Positions 1 to 8,790 are shown, counted from the first letter of the stretch. The stretch is DNA of 64,000 bases from CAWDVR01 sp044869805 (GCA_044869805.1 JBIOXV010000072.1:1-64000), one strand, 5' to 3'. The notes: a model not told the origin generated them from the letters alone. A program made the numbers and translations.

Positions 1-95
1 CGGCGGCTTCTCCGTTTCGTCACTCCTCCTCACCTAACCTTGTAGTAGGATTCCGGCACGCGGGCGCGCGTCTTGCTCGCGACTCTTACCTCGGG

Positions 96-1244
96 TTGCC
101 GCGGGAGACCTACGTGCCGGATCGGCCTGAACCCTCCACCACCGAAACCGCCTTCGAGCCACCGGCCAGGACCGGCAGCCGCCGGGTGCGGCGGCTGGCC
201 TACCTCGGCGCCGCCATCATCCTGGTGGCAATCTTTGCCTGGCCGCGGCTGCAGTCGCGGGGCAAGGAGCCGGCCTCGGCGCCGGCTCCCGCGGCCAGCG
301 CCGCCACGCCCGCCGCGGTGCCGGTCACGGTCGCCGAGGTCAAGCGAGAGCGCCTGACCGAGACCCTCTCCACCTCCGGCTCGCTGCGCGCCAACGAGTG
401 GGTGGAGGTGACCAGCGAGATCTCGGGCAAGGTGGTCGACATCCGCTTCGACGAAGGCAGCCGCGCCGGGGCCGGCGACCTGCTGGTCAAGATCGACGAC
501 TCCGAGCTCATCGCCCAGCTCGAACGCGCCAAGTTCAGGGCCCGGCTCGCCGCCGAGCGCGAGGCCCAGCAGAAGCGCCTGTTCGACGAGGGCATCATCA
601 GCCAGGAGGAGTTCGACCGCCAGGCGAGCGAGCGCAACGTGCTCGACGCCGAGCAGCGGCTGATCGAGGCCCAGCTCAAGAAGACCGAGATCCGCGCCCC
701 CTTCGCCGGCACGCTCGGCCTGCGCAGCGTGTCGCTCGGCGCCTATCTCTCGCCCCAGACCCGCATCACCACCCTGCAGGACATCCAGCCGATCAAGCTC
801 GATTTCTCGCTGCCGGAGAAGTACGCGGGCCTGGTGCGCGTGGGGCAGGAAGTGACCTTCCGGCTGAAGGGTGACGAAACCCCTCGCCAGGCGCGGATCT
901 TCGCCATCGAGCCCACGGTGGACCTCGAGACCCGCTCCCTCCTGCTGCGCGCCGAGAGCCCCAACCCGGACGGCTCGCTGCTGCCGGGCGCGTTCGCCGA
1001 CGTCGAGGTCGCGGTGCGCTCGGCGGACGACGCGCTCGCCGTGCCGTCGATTGCCATCGTCCCCGAGCTGGGCGGCAAGAAGGTGTTCGTGGTGGACGGC
1101 GGCATCGCCCAGCCGCGGCCGGTGGAGACCGGCATCCGCACCAGCGAGCTGGTGGAGATCACCTCCGGCCTGGCGCCGGGCGAGAAGGTGATCACCTCGG
1201 GCCTGCTGCAGATCAAGCCCGGGGCCAGGGTCGAAGTGCAATGA
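96..1244 (+). CDS. RND efflux periplasmic adaptor (membrane fusion protein)
   Basis: This is the adaptor that links an inner-membrane RND pump to an outer-membrane channel (HlyD/AcrA/MexA family). The 382-residue length is normal. Residues about 33 to 53 form one N-terminal membrane anchor and there is no lipobox. A barrel-sandwich (lipoyl-like) half starts near residue 100, a helical hairpin rich in Glu, Arg and Gln follows, then the second lipoyl half and a beta-barrel. The start is TTG, the only in-frame start before the window edge, and its ribosome site is weak. The stop overlaps the pump start as ATGA, so the two are translationally coupled. No TolC-like channel gene is in the window. 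The substrate cannot be told from sequence. Confidence 0.92.
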   Translation: MPRETYVPDRPEPSTTETAFEPPARTGSRRVRRLAYLGAAIILVAIFAWPRLQSRGKEPASAPAPAASAATPAAVPVTVAEVKRERLTETLSTSGSLRANEWVEVTSEISGKVVDIRFDEGSRAGAGDLLVKIDDSELIAQLERAKFRARLAAEREAQQKRLFDEGIISQEEFDRQASERNVLDAEQRLIEAQLKKTEIRAPFAGTLGLRSVSLGAYLSPQTRITTLQDIQPIKLDFSLPEKYAGLVRVGQEVTFRLKGDETPRQARIFAIEPTVDLETRSLLLRAESPNPDGSLLPGAFADVEVAVRSADDALAVPSIAIVPELGGKKVFVVDGGIAQPRPVETGIRTSELVEITSGLAPGEKVITSGLLQIKPGARVEVQ

Positions 1245-4200
1245 CGCTCTACGCCCTCGCCATCCGCCGGCCGGTGCTGGCGATCGTGCTGTCGATCGCC
1301 ATCGTGCTCTTCGGCGCCATCGGTTTCAGCTACCTCGGGGTGCGCGAGTTCCCGGCGGTGGACCCGCCGGTGATCACCGTGCAGACCAACTACCGGGGCG
1401 CCAACGCCGACGTCATCGACTCGCAGGTCACCGAACCGCTGGAGAAAGCGGTCAACGGCATCGACGGCATCCGCACCCTGACCTCGATCTCGCGCGAGGG
1501 CCGCAGCACCATCACCGTGGAGTTCGACCTCGGCTCCGACCTCGAGCGCGCCGCCAACGACGTCCGCGACCGGGTGTTCTCGACGGTCGGCAACCTGCCG
1601 CCGGACATCGACTCTCCCGAGGTCTCCAAGGCCGACGCCGACTCGCAGCCCATCGTCCAGGTGACGGTCTCGAGCCAGGGCCGGAACCTGCTCGAGCTCA
1701 CGCGCCTGGCCGACCGCGTCTTCGCCGAGCGCCTGCAGACCATCCCCGGGGTGGCGCGCATCCAGATCTACGGCGAGCGCACCTACGCCATGCGGCTGTG
1801 GATCGACCCGGTGAAGCTCGCCGCCTACCAGCTCTCGCCGCTCGACGTGCGCGAGGCGGTGGCGCGCGAGAACATCGAGCTCCCCGCCGGCCGCATCGAG
1901 GGCCGCGAGGTAGAGCTGCCGGTGCGGGCGATGTCCCGCCTCAACAGTCCCGACGATTTCAACGACCTGATCCTGAAGCAGGACGGGGGCCGCATCGTCC
2001 GCTTCTCGGACGTCGGGCGGGCGGAGCTCGGGGCGCGCAACGAGCGCTCGGTGCTGAAGCGCAACGGCATCCCCATGGTGGCGGTGGTGGCGAGCCCGCA
2101 GCCGGGCGCCAACCACATCGAGATCGTCGACGAGTTCCGCCGCCGCATCGAGCAGATCAAGCGCGACCTGCCGCCGGACGTAGAGGTGGCGGACGGCTTC
2201 GACAACACCCGCTTCATCCGCCGCTCGATCTCCGAGGTGCGGGAGACGATCGGCATCGCGCTGGCGCTGGTGATCCTCATCATCTTCGCCTTCCTGCGCG
2301 ACTGGCGCACCACCCTGATCCCCATCCTGGCGATCCCGGTGTCGCTGATCGGAGTCTTCTTCGTCCTCTACCTCGCCGGCTTCTCGATCAACGTGCTGAC
2401 CCTGCTCGCCATCGTGCTGGCGATCGGCATCGTGGTCGACGACGCCATCATCGTGCTCGAGAACATCTACACCAAGGTCGAGGCCGGGCAGGACCCGATC
2501 ACCGCCGGCGTCGCCGGCACCAGGGAGATCTTCTTCGCCGTCATCGCCACCACGCTGTCGCTGGTGGTGGTCTTCCTGCCCATCCTCTTCCTGGGCGGCC
2601 TGACCGGGCGGCTGTTCCGCGAGTTCGGCATCACCCTCGCCGGCTCGGTGGTGATCTCGGCCTTCGTGGCGCTCACCCTGACGCCGATGCTCGCCTCGCG
2701 TCTGCTGAAGCACCGCGAGCGCCAGCCCTGGATCCACCGTGTGACCGAGCCCTTCTTCGAGGGCCTCTCCCGCGGCTACCGCCGGAGCCTCGAGGCTTTC
2801 CTCGGCGTGAGCTGGCTCGCCCCGGTGGCGATCCTGGCCACCCTGGGAGTCATCGTGCTGCTCTGGGTGCGCCTGCCCAAGGAGCTGTCGCCGCTCGAGG
2901 ACCGCAGTGGCCTGCGCATGAGCGCGCGCGGCCCGGAGGGCGCGACCTTCGACTACATGGACCGCTTCGTGGACGAGATCGCGCCCCGCGTGACCGCGGC
3001 CACCCCCGAGCTCGACTCGCTGATCACCGTCACCTCCCCTGGCTTCGGCGGCTCGAGCTCGGTCAACTCCGCGTCGATCCGCCTGGTGCTCAAGGACCCG
3101 GCGCTGCGCGAGCGCAGCCAGATGGAGATCGCGGCGGACCTGGAGAAGCTGGTCAAGGAGTTCCCGCAGGCGCGCACCTCGATCAGCCAGGAGCCGACGG
3201 TCTCGGTGGGCCAGCGGCGCGGCCTGCCGGTGGAGTTCGTGGTACAGGCGCCGACCTTGGACAAGCTCAAGGACGTGCTCCCCCGCTTCGTCGCGGAGGC
3301 GGAGCAAGACCCGACGTTCACCTTCGTCGACGTCAACCTGCAGTTCAACAAGCCGGAGCTGCGGCTGTCGATCGACCGCGCCCGCGCCCGCGACCTCGGG
3401 GTCTCGGCCCAGACCGTGGCCGAGACTCTGCGAATGGCGCTCGCCGAGCAGCGCGTGGGCTTCTTCCTGCTGGACGGCAAGCAGTACGAGATCATCGCCC
3501 AGGTGGCGCGCGGCAACCGCGACGAGACTTTCGACCTGCAGAACCTCTACGTGCGCGGCGGCAACGGGGCGCCGATCCTGCTCGACAAGCTGGTGACCAT
3601 CGCCGAGGAGGCCAGCCCGCCCCAGCTCTACCGCTTCGACCGCTACGTCTCGGGCACCGTGTCGGCCAGCCTGGCGCCGGGCAAGACCATAGGCGACGGC
3701 GTGGAGGCCATGGAGGAGATCGCGTCGCGGGTGCTCGACGAGTCGTTCTCGACCGCGCTCTCCGGCCAGGCGCGCGACTTCGTGGAGAGCTCGCAGAGCC
3801 TGCTCTTCGTCTTCGTGCTCGCCGCGGCGCTGCTCTACCTGGTGCTCGCCGGCCAGTTCGAGAGCTTCCGCGACCCCTTCACCATCCTGCTCACCACTCT
3901 GTTCCCGGCGCTCGCCGGAGCGCTGGTGTCACTCGCGGCATTCGGCATGACGATCAACATCTTCAGCCAGATCGGCATGGTGATGCTGATCGGTCTCACT
4001 ACCAAGAACGGCATCCTGATCGTGGAGTTCGCCAACCAGCGGCGCGAGCAGGGCGCGAGCTTGCGGGAGGCGACCCTCGATGCCTCCGCGCAGCGCCTGC
4101 GCCCGATCCTGATGACCAGCTTCTCCACCATCCTGGGCATCCTGCCCATCGCCCTGTCGCTGGGCGCGGGCGCCGAATCGCGGGCCCCGATGGGTGTGGC

Positions 4201-4375
4201 GGTGGTGGGCGGCCTGACCCTCGGCACCCTGCTGACCCTCTACATCGTGCCGTCGATCTACACCTTAGTGGCGCCGCGTGACCGCAGCCGCCTGGCCCAG
4301 ATCGATGCCCGTGCTCGGGCGGCCGAGGCCCTCGACGAGACCCGGCCCGGCGTCGCCGCGGACGAGGCGGCGTAG
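1241..4375 (+). CDS. RND multidrug efflux pump, HAE1 family inner-membrane subunit
   Basis: This is the proton-driven pump of a tripartite efflux system (AcrB/MexB class, 1044 residues, normal length). It starts with the usual first membrane helix, a large periplasmic porter loop, then helices two to six. The fourth helix carries the proton-relay pair Asp400-Asp401 in the motif VVDDAIIVLEN. A second porter loop and the C-terminal helix bundle follow, including the family motif TKNGILIVEFA with its relay lysine. It overlaps the adaptor gene by four bases. Its stop codon is the first edge of a long palindrome (4375 to 4500), which may end or stabilise the transcript. The aliphatic-hydrophobic HAE1 type is clear. 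The exported compound is not. Confidence 0.95.
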   Translation: MTLYALAIRRPVLAIVLSIAIVLFGAIGFSYLGVREFPAVDPPVITVQTNYRGANADVIDSQVTEPLEKAVNGIDGIRTLTSISREGRSTITVEFDLGSDLERAANDVRDRVFSTVGNLPPDIDSPEVSKADADSQPIVQVTVSSQGRNLLELTRLADRVFAERLQTIPGVARIQIYGERTYAMRLWIDPVKLAAYQLSPLDVREAVARENIELPAGRIEGREVELPVRAMSRLNSPDDFNDLILKQDGGRIVRFSDVGRAELGARNERSVLKRNGIPMVAVVASPQPGANHIEIVDEFRRRIEQIKRDLPPDVEVADGFDNTRFIRRSISEVRETIGIALALVILIIFAFLRDWRTTLIPILAIPVSLIGVFFVLYLAGFSINVLTLLAIVLAIGIVVDDAIIVLENIYTKVEAGQDPITAGVAGTREIFFAVIATTLSLVVVFLPILFLGGLTGRLFREFGITLAGSVVISAFVALTLTPMLASRLLKHRERQPWIHRVTEPFFEGLSRGYRRSLEAFLGVSWLAPVAILATLGVIVLLWVRLPKELSPLEDRSGLRMSARGPEGATFDYMDRFVDEIAPRVTAATPELDSLITVTSPGFGGSSSVNSASIRLVLKDPALRERSQMEIAADLEKLVKEFPQARTSISQEPTVSVGQRRGLPVEFVVQAPTLDKLKDVLPRFVAEAEQDPTFTFVDVNLQFNKPELRLSIDRARARDLGVSAQTVAETLRMALAEQRVGFFLLDGKQYEIIAQVARGNRDETFDLQNLYVRGGNGAPILLDKLVTIAEEASPPQLYRFDRYVSGTVSASLAPGKTIGDGVEAMEEIASRVLDESFSTALSGQARDFVESSQSLLFVFVLAAALLYLVLAGQFESFRDPFTILLTTLFPALAGALVSLAAFGMTINIFSQIGMVMLIGLTTKNGILIVEFANQRREQGASLREATLDASAQRLRPILMTSFSTILGILPIALSLGAGAESRAPMGVAVVGGLTLGTLLTLYIVPSIYTLVAPRDRSRLAQIDARARAAEALDETRPGVAADEAA

Positions 4376-4500
4376 CAAACCTGCTGCGCGGTCGAGCTGC
4401 TGCGTCGCGGGTCCTCCCGGCAATCCTCACGTACTGGCGTGTACGCTCCGGTTGCCGGGTCCTCCCGCTCCTTGCATCTCGACCGCTCGCGACGGTTTGC
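4375..4500. repeat. 126-bp nested imperfect palindrome between convergent genes
   Basis: Arms pair from the outside in: GCAAACC (4375-4381) with GGTTTGC (4494-4500); GCGGTCGAG (4388-4396) with CTCGACCGC (4478-4486); GCGGG (4407-4411) with CCCGC (4464-4468); CCCGGCAA (4416-4423) with TTGCCGGG (4452-4459); CGTAC (4430-4434) with GTACG (4441-4445). TCCT sits in matching internal loops on both arms. It begins on the last base of the pump stop codon and ends just before the cold-shock terminator. It may be a dispersed REP/MITE-like element or a bidirectional 3'-end structure. No coding frame is apparent. Confidence 0.8.
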
Positions 4501-4507
4501 GTTCAAT

Positions 4508-4541
4508 GAAAAACGCCCCGCCGGGAGAACCCGACGGGGCG
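4508..4541 (-). terminator. Rho-independent terminator of the cold-shock gene
   Basis: On the minus strand a 12-bp GC-rich stem (arms 4530-4541 and 4514-4525, one mismatch) with an AGAA-type loop is followed by a run of five T (4509-4513). It lies 28 bases after the stop codon of the cold-shock gene. Confidence 0.88.
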
Positions 4542-4569
4542 CAAGAGTGGACGGATCTAGGTTACCGGA

Positions 4570-4773
4570 TCAGGCGCGAGTGACGTTGCGCGCCTGCGGG
4601 CCCTTCGGGCCGTCTCCGACCTCGAAGGCCACGCGGTCTCCTTCGTTGAGGGTACGGAAACCCTCGGCGACGATCGCGGTGTGGTGGACGAAGACGTCCG
4701 GCCCGTTCTCGCGAGAGATGAAGCCGTAGCCTTTCGCATCGTTGAACCACTTGACAGTTCCCTGCTCGATCAT
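4570..4773 (-). CDS. Cold-shock domain protein (CspA family)
   Basis: This is a 67-residue single OB-fold protein that binds single-stranded RNA and DNA and melts RNA structure. Both nucleic-acid motifs are present: RNP1 KGYGFI (14-19) and RNP2 VFVHH (27-31), with the usual aromatic residues and the EGDRV-type loop. The ribosome site AGGAG lies a few bases before ATG. The gene is alone, with its own terminator. The next 200 or so upstream bases lack a gene and could give a long 5' leader like that of cspA. Family assignment is secure. Which Csp paralogue it is cannot be said. Confidence 0.96.
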   Translation of the reverse strand: MIEQGTVKWFNDAKGYGFISRENGPDVFVHHTAIVAEGFRTLNEGDRVAFEVGDGPKGPQARNVTRA

Positions 4774-4970
4774 GGACTACTCCTACCTACGGGTGTTGAT
4801 ATTCACCGCACCGGAACGGCGCGGCACGTTGGGAGATGGGGCTCACGAACCTGCGGCGGGTCACTACTGGAGCTCGGGAAGTGCGCGAAGGGTTCTACGG
4901 TAGCGCCGGAGGGGACATCTGCGTTGCGGTTCGTTCGAGCGATTCTAGTGCCCGTTTGCACGGACGAACA
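4774..4970 (-). promoter_or_regulatory. Putative long 5' leader and promoter of the cold-shock gene
   Basis: No gene is visible here. On the minus strand a TAGAAT box (plus positions 4942-4947) could be a -10 element with a poor -35 about 17 bases before it. That would give a leader of about 160 bases, similar in length to the thermosensing cspA leader. This is weak evidence based on one hexamer and the size of the gap. The same gap also has to hold the promoter for mtnB on the plus strand, for which I see no clear boxes. Confidence 0.3.
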
Positions 4971-5048
4971 GCACTGTAGCAGGGCTTGCCGGAGAATGCA
5001 ACCAGCCGCTCGCCGGCCGGATCTATGGCAGGCTCGGCGCGATCCACG

Positions 5049-5711
5049 ATGGTCGAACATCCTCACCACGCCGCGGCCGAAGCGCTGTGCCGGACGATCG
5101 CCGGCTTTCACGCCCGCGGCTGGTGTTTGGCGACCAGCGGCAATTTCAGTGTCCGTGTGGCCGGAGCGCCACTGCGCTTGCTGATCACCCGCTCCGGCCT
5201 CGACAAGGCGAGGGTCACGTCCGACGACCTGCTGCTCGTCGGCGTTGACGGCGAGCCCGTCGGCGGTGGCGCCGGCAGGCCGTCGGCCGAGACACTGCTG
5301 CACACCACGGCGGCCCTCCACGCCGGCGCCGGTGCGACGCTGCACACGCACTCGGTGGCCGCCACGTTGCTCGGCGAGCACTTCCTGCCCGCGGGGGGGC
5401 TGACCCTCTCGGGCTACGAAATGCTGAAAGGCCTGGCTGGCATCGAGAGCCACCAGGCCGAGGTCCACGTTCCGGTGGTGCCGAACTCCCAGGACATGGG
5501 CGAGCTCGCCGGGCGCCTGCGCGAGGAGCTCGGGCGGCGCCCCGGCCTGCAGGGACTTCTGCTCGCCGGCCACGGGCTGTACACTTGGGGAGCCACCCTC
5601 GACGAGGCCCGCCGTCACGTCGAGGCCTTCGAGTTCCTGTTCGAGTGTGTGGCCCGGCGCACCGCGTTCGCGACGTTTCCCGGTCCCGCTGTCCCTCGAG
5701 GAGGATCCTGA
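5049..5711 (+). CDS. mtnB: Methylthioribulose-1-phosphate dehydratase
   Basis: This enzyme of the methionine salvage pathway dehydrates 5-methylthioribulose 1-phosphate to the diketo compound (class II aldolase/AraD fold, zinc-dependent). Zinc ligands expected for the family are visible: His99 and His101 in HTHS and His175 in AGHGLYTW. The PSAE segment (78-81) matches the family active-site loop. The length of 220 residues is typical. I chose ATG at 5049 because the reading frame upstream (TTG at 4986) is low-complexity and not family-like. No strong ribosome site is seen at either. The stop overlaps the mtnD start by one base, so this is the first gene of an mtnB-mtnD-mtnC unit. Confidence 0.93.
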   Translation: MVEHPHHAAAEALCRTIAGFHARGWCLATSGNFSVRVAGAPLRLLITRSGLDKARVTSDDLLLVGVDGEPVGGGAGRPSAETLLHTTAALHAGAGATLHTHSVAATLLGEHFLPAGGLTLSGYEMLKGLAGIESHQAEVHVPVVPNSQDMGELAGRLREELGRRPGLQGLLLAGHGLYTWGATLDEARRHVEAFEFLFECVARRTAFATFPGPAVPRGGS

Positions 5712-6271
5712 TGGCGACGCTCACCGAAAGCTCCACGTCGACCGTGCTGTCGGGCGAAGAGGAGGTTTCGGCTTACCTCGCCCCACACGGCATCTGGTAC
5801 CGCCGCTTCGAGGGCCTCTCGGACCTCGCGGACGGCGCCTCGGACCAGGAAGTGCTCGCCGCCTACCGCGAGCCGATCGAACGGCTGATGGCGACCGGCA
5901 AGTACCGGACCGCCGACGTGATCAATGTCACCGCCGACCTGCCCGGGCTCGAGGCGATGCTGGCCAAGTTCAGCAAGGAGCACTGGCACGACGAGGACGA
6001 GGTGCGCTTCATCGTGCGCGGCCGGGGGCTCTTCCACATCCATCCCCAGAACGGGCCCGTGTTCAGCCTCGAGGTCGAGAAGGGGGACATGATCAGCGTG
6101 CCGCGCGGCACCCACCACTGGTTCGACCTCTGCGCCGAGCGCAACATCCGGGCCATCCGGCTGTTCGAGGACACCTCGGGCTGGACGCCCCACTACACCG
6201 GCAGCGGCGAGGAATCGCACCACCAGCCGCTCTGCTTCGGCGCGCACTACTTCCCGCCCCTCGCAATGTGA
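5711..6271 (+). CDS. mtnD: Acireductone dioxygenase (ARD)
   Basis: This cupin enzyme oxidises the acireductone of the methionine salvage pathway to the 2-keto acid precursor of methionine plus formate with iron. With nickel, the known off-pathway reaction releases CO. The four metal ligands are all visible: His91, His93, Glu97 (motif HWHDEDE) and His135 in RGTHHW, at the same spacing as the characterised Klebsiella enzyme. The length is 186 residues. A GAGGA ribosome site lies in the end of mtnB and the ATG overlaps its TGA. The metal in vivo, and so the product, cannot be read from sequence. Confidence 0.95.
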   Translation: MATLTESSTSTVLSGEEEVSAYLAPHGIWYRRFEGLSDLADGASDQEVLAAYREPIERLMATGKYRTADVINVTADLPGLEAMLAKFSKEHWHDEDEVRFIVRGRGLFHIHPQNGPVFSLEVEKGDMISVPRGTHHWFDLCAERNIRAIRLFEDTSGWTPHYTGSGEESHHQPLCFGAHYFPPLAM

Positions 6272-6290
6272 CGCATGGAGCCGTGACGCC

Positions 6291-7028
6291 TTGCCGCTGC
6301 CGGCGGGGACCCGCGCCGTCCTGACCGACATCGAGGGGACGACGACGCCGGTCGCCTTCGTCTACGAGGTGCTGTTCCCCTACGCCGCGGCGCGCCTCGA
6401 GGGCTTCGCAGCGCGCGCGGCCGAGAATGATGCTGAAAATCATGCCGAGGACTCTAAGGTAGCCGCCGCGTTCGACGGCCTGCGCCGCGAGCTGGTGGCG
6501 GAGCGGGGAGGGCCGGCCGCCGGCCATGCAGGGATCAGCGAGCTCGTCGCCTACGCCCGCTCGCTGATGGCGGGCGACCGCAAGTCGACCGCGCTCAAGG
6601 AGCTCCAGGGGCTGATCTGGCGGCGCGGGTACGAGGAGGGGTCGCTTGCCGGCGAGGTGTTTTCCGACGTGCCCCCGGCGCTCGCCGCGTGGCGGCAGGC
6701 AGGGCTCCGGCTGCGGGTCTTCTCCTCCGGCAGCATCCTGGCGCAGAAGCTTCTCTTCTCGACCACCGCCCACGGCGACCTGACCCGCTACTTCGAGGGC
6801 TTCCACGACACCACGACGGGGCCCAAGGCGGCGGCCCAGTCCTACCGGGCGATCGCCGCCGCCTTCGGCGAGCCAGCTACCGCGATCTTGTTCCTGAGCG
6901 ACGTGACGGCCGAGCTCGACGCCGCGGCCGAGGCCGGTTTGGCGACCGGCCTGCTGGTGCGGCCCGGCAACCGGCCGGCCGACCCGGGCGCTCACCCACG
7001 CTACGAGAGCTTCGCGGAGCTCGTTTGA
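6291..7028 (+). CDS. mtnC: 2,3-diketo-5-methylthiopentyl-1-phosphate enolase-phosphatase
   Basis: This bifunctional HAD-superfamily enzyme (E1, Mg-dependent) enolises and dephosphorylates the product of MtnB, giving the acireductone used by MtnD. HAD motif I is the variant DIEGTT (Asp13, Glu15). Motif II is FSSGS. The motif III lysine lies in GPKAAAQSY and motif IV is FLSDVTAELD. The length of 245 residues is normal. The start is TTG, 19 bases after mtnD, with GGAG about ten bases before it. The enzyme replaces separate MtnW and MtnX. mtnA, mtnK or mtnP, needed for the earlier steps, are not in the window. Confidence 0.95.
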   Translation: MPLPAGTRAVLTDIEGTTTPVAFVYEVLFPYAAARLEGFAARAAENDAENHAEDSKVAAAFDGLRRELVAERGGPAAGHAGISELVAYARSLMAGDRKSTALKELQGLIWRRGYEEGSLAGEVFSDVPPALAAWRQAGLRLRVFSSGSILAQKLLFSTTAHGDLTRYFEGFHDTTTGPKAAAQSYRAIAAAFGEPATAILFLSDVTAELDAAAEAGLATGLLVRPGNRPADPGAHPRYESFAELV

Positions 7029-7047
7029 GGGATCGAGCGCCGCCCGG

Positions 7048-8034
7048 CTATGCGATCTCGGAAACTGCTGGCGGCGCCACCTTGCACGCCGTAGCGCGCT
7101 CTGCCGCGTCGCTCGCCCGGGCGGCAGCCGAGGCGGCGCGGTGGCCGCCGCTCACCAGGACCACCGAGATGACGACCAGCAGCGAGGCAACCAGCGTGCG
7201 CCAGCCGACCGGCTCGCCGGCCACCAGCCAGCCGAGGAAGACCGCCACCACCGGGTTGACGAAGGCATAGGTCGCCACCAGCGTCGGGGCCGTGGTGCGC
7301 AGCAGCCAGCTATAGGCCGTGAATCCGATCAGGCTGCCGAACACCACGAGGTAGGCGAGCGCCCACCACGAAGCCGCCGACGCCTCGCTCGGCTGGAAGC
7401 TCCGCCACTCGCCGGTGGCGCCACCGGCCACGGCCAGCAGTAGGCCGCCGGCGAGCATCTGGAGCCCGGCGCTCTGCGGCACCGAGCGCGGCACGTCGGC
7501 GCGCCGGGTGTAGAGCGAGCCCGCGGCCCAGCCGAGCGCCGCGAGCACGGTGATCAGCGCGGGGAACAGCGGCACGCGGTCTCCGTTCAAGCCCGGCACC
7601 CCGGGCGCGGCGAGCACCGCGGCGCCGGCGAAGCCGAGCAGCACCCCGGCCACGGTGCGCGGCTGCGGCCGCTCGCGGCGCGAGGTCAGCCACAGCAGCA
7701 CCGCCACCCATACCGGCTCGGTAGCGATCAGCAGCGCGGTCAGGCCGGTCGCCAGGTGCTGCTCGGCCCACACCACACCGCCGTTGCCGGCGAGCAGCAG
7801 CAGACCGCCGATCACGAACGCTTCCCGCCACTGGCGGGCGGTGGGCCAGGGCTGGCCCTTGAAGCGTGCCCAGGCGAGGAACAGCGAGCCCGCCAGGAGA
7901 AAGCGCGCCGCGGCCATGGTGAAGCCCGGCAGGCTGTCGATGGCGAAGCGGATGGCGAGGAAGGTCGATCCCCAGACCAGATACACCGCCGCGAAGGCGA
8001 CGATCTGCTTGGCGCGGAACGAAGCGTTGCTCAT
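7048..8034 (-). CDS. DMT-superfamily exporter (EamA family)
   Basis: This is a ten-helix inner-membrane transporter of the drug/metabolite family (EamA, YedA/RhtA-like, 328 residues). Two EamA repeats are clear. The first starts with the typical YLVWGSTFLAIRFA helix and the second with an LGWAAGSLYTRR segment, each with five hydrophobic stretches. It likely exports amino acids or similar metabolites. Its start overlaps the stop of the upstream Lrp/AsnC regulator as ATGA, which suggests the regulator controls export of its own ligand. The C-terminus is Ala-rich and polar. It converges with mtnC, leaving only 19 bases, and no terminator is visible there. Confidence 0.92.
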   Translation of the reverse strand: MSNASFRAKQIVAFAAVYLVWGSTFLAIRFAIDSLPGFTMAAARFLLAGSLFLAWARFKGQPWPTARQWREAFVIGGLLLLAGNGGVVWAEQHLATGLTALLIATEPVWVAVLLWLTSRRERPQPRTVAGVLLGFAGAAVLAAPGVPGLNGDRVPLFPALITVLAALGWAAGSLYTRRADVPRSVPQSAGLQMLAGGLLLAVAGGATGEWRSFQPSEASAASWWALAYLVVFGSLIGFTAYSWLLRTTAPTLVATYAFVNPVVAVFLGWLVAGEPVGWRTLVASLLVVISVVLVSGGHRAASAAARASDAAERATACKVAPPAVSEIA

Positions 8035-8531
8035 GCCGGCACCTTCTCCAGGCTGAGATGCTCAGTGTCGCGGTGCTCGGCGGCGAGCGGAAGCCCGGTG
8101 CTCTCCTTGATGGTGTCGAGGACGATGGTGGTGCGAGTGGACCGCACGGCGGGGATGGCGCCCAGCTTCTCGCGCAGCAACCGGCCGAGGTCCTGCGTAT
8201 CGCCGATGCGGACCTTGAGTAGATAGCAGTCCTCGCCCGCGATGTGGTGCACCTCCTGCACCTCGGGGATCTCCGCCATGAGGCGAGGCGACTCCGGTTT
8301 CCCCACCGGCTCGTCCGTGCGCACGAAGATGAAGGCGGTCAGCGCCAGGCCGAGCGAGCGCGGGTCGACGATCGTGGAGTAGCCCTGGATCACCCCCCGC
8401 TCCTCGAGCTTGCGGATGCGCTCGAAGATCGCCGATGCTGCCAACCCCACCCGGCGCGCGATCTCGGCGTTGGGGGTGCGGGAGTTGGCCTGCAGGATCT
8501 CGAGGATTCTGGCGTCGATGTCGTCGATCAT
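8031..8531 (-). CDS. Lrp/AsnC-family transcriptional regulator
   Basis: This is a 166-residue feast/famine regulator. A winged helix-turn-helix covers residues about 5 to 55 (it begins with DDIDARILEILQANSRTPN and contains IARRVGLAASAIFERIRKLE). A RAM ligand-binding domain covers about 65 to 145 and contains the GEDCYLLKV strand. The ATG is preceded by AAGGAG at eight bases. A GTG one codon upstream is possible. The gene is first in a two-gene operon with the EamA exporter and probably responds to an amino acid. A strong sigma-70 promoter precedes it. Confidence 0.95.
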   Translation of the reverse strand: MIDDIDARILEILQANSRTPNAEIARRVGLAASAIFERIRKLEERGVIQGYSTIVDPRSLGLALTAFIFVRTDEPVGKPESPRLMAEIPEVQEVHHIAGEDCYLLKVRIGDTQDLGRLLREKLGAIPAVRSTRTTIVLDTIKESTGLPLAAEHRDTEHLSLEKVPA

Positions 8532-8555
8532 CACCGTCGCTCCTTGACGGCGGAG

Positions 8556-8585
8556 AATATAACCCTGCGGAAGAGAGAATGTCAA
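8556..8585 (-). promoter_or_regulatory. Sigma-70 promoter of the Lrp-exporter operon
   Basis: On the minus strand a perfect -35 TTGACA (8580-8585) is followed after 18 bases by TATATT (8556-8561), five of six matches to the -10 consensus. It sits 25 bases before the regulator start. It is an AT-rich island in very GC-rich DNA, which strengthens the call. Autoregulation by the Lrp-type protein would be usual but no operator is evident. Confidence 0.75.
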
Positions 8586-8774
8586 GACGATTCGACGGCT
8601 GAAAAGGCTTCCTCGGAGACGAATCCACTCCATCGAGTCGACTGGAGATGTGACTGCAGGCTGAGGAGCCCGAAAGGCGCGGCCGTCCCCTCCAGTGGGC
8701 AGCGTGTCGCCACCGCCCCGGCGGCCGACCGGCCTGGAGAGGCGTCGCGCGTCCCTTCCGGGCCATGCTTGTAC

Positions 8775-8790
8775 TGGCACACCGCTTGCG
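8775..8790 (+). promoter_or_regulatory. Sigma-54 (RpoN) promoter of the small exported protein
   Basis: The sequence TGGCAC, five bases, TTGCG matches the -24/-12 consensus. The invariant GG and GC doublets are ten bases apart. The predicted start of transcription is near 8801, then a GGAAGGAG ribosome site (8814-8821) and ATG at 8829. A promoter of this kind needs an enhancer-binding activator. None is encoded in the window. Confidence 0.72.

Noticed and set aside
743..3307. An 854-codon minus-strand open frame opposite the RND genes
   Set aside because: It has the low-complexity Asp/His/Arg pattern typical of antisense frames of RND pumps. No family features.
4986..5048. Upstream TTG start for mtnB
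   Set aside because: The 21 added residues are low-complexity and not family-like, and there is no ribosome site. ATG at 5049 fits the usual length.
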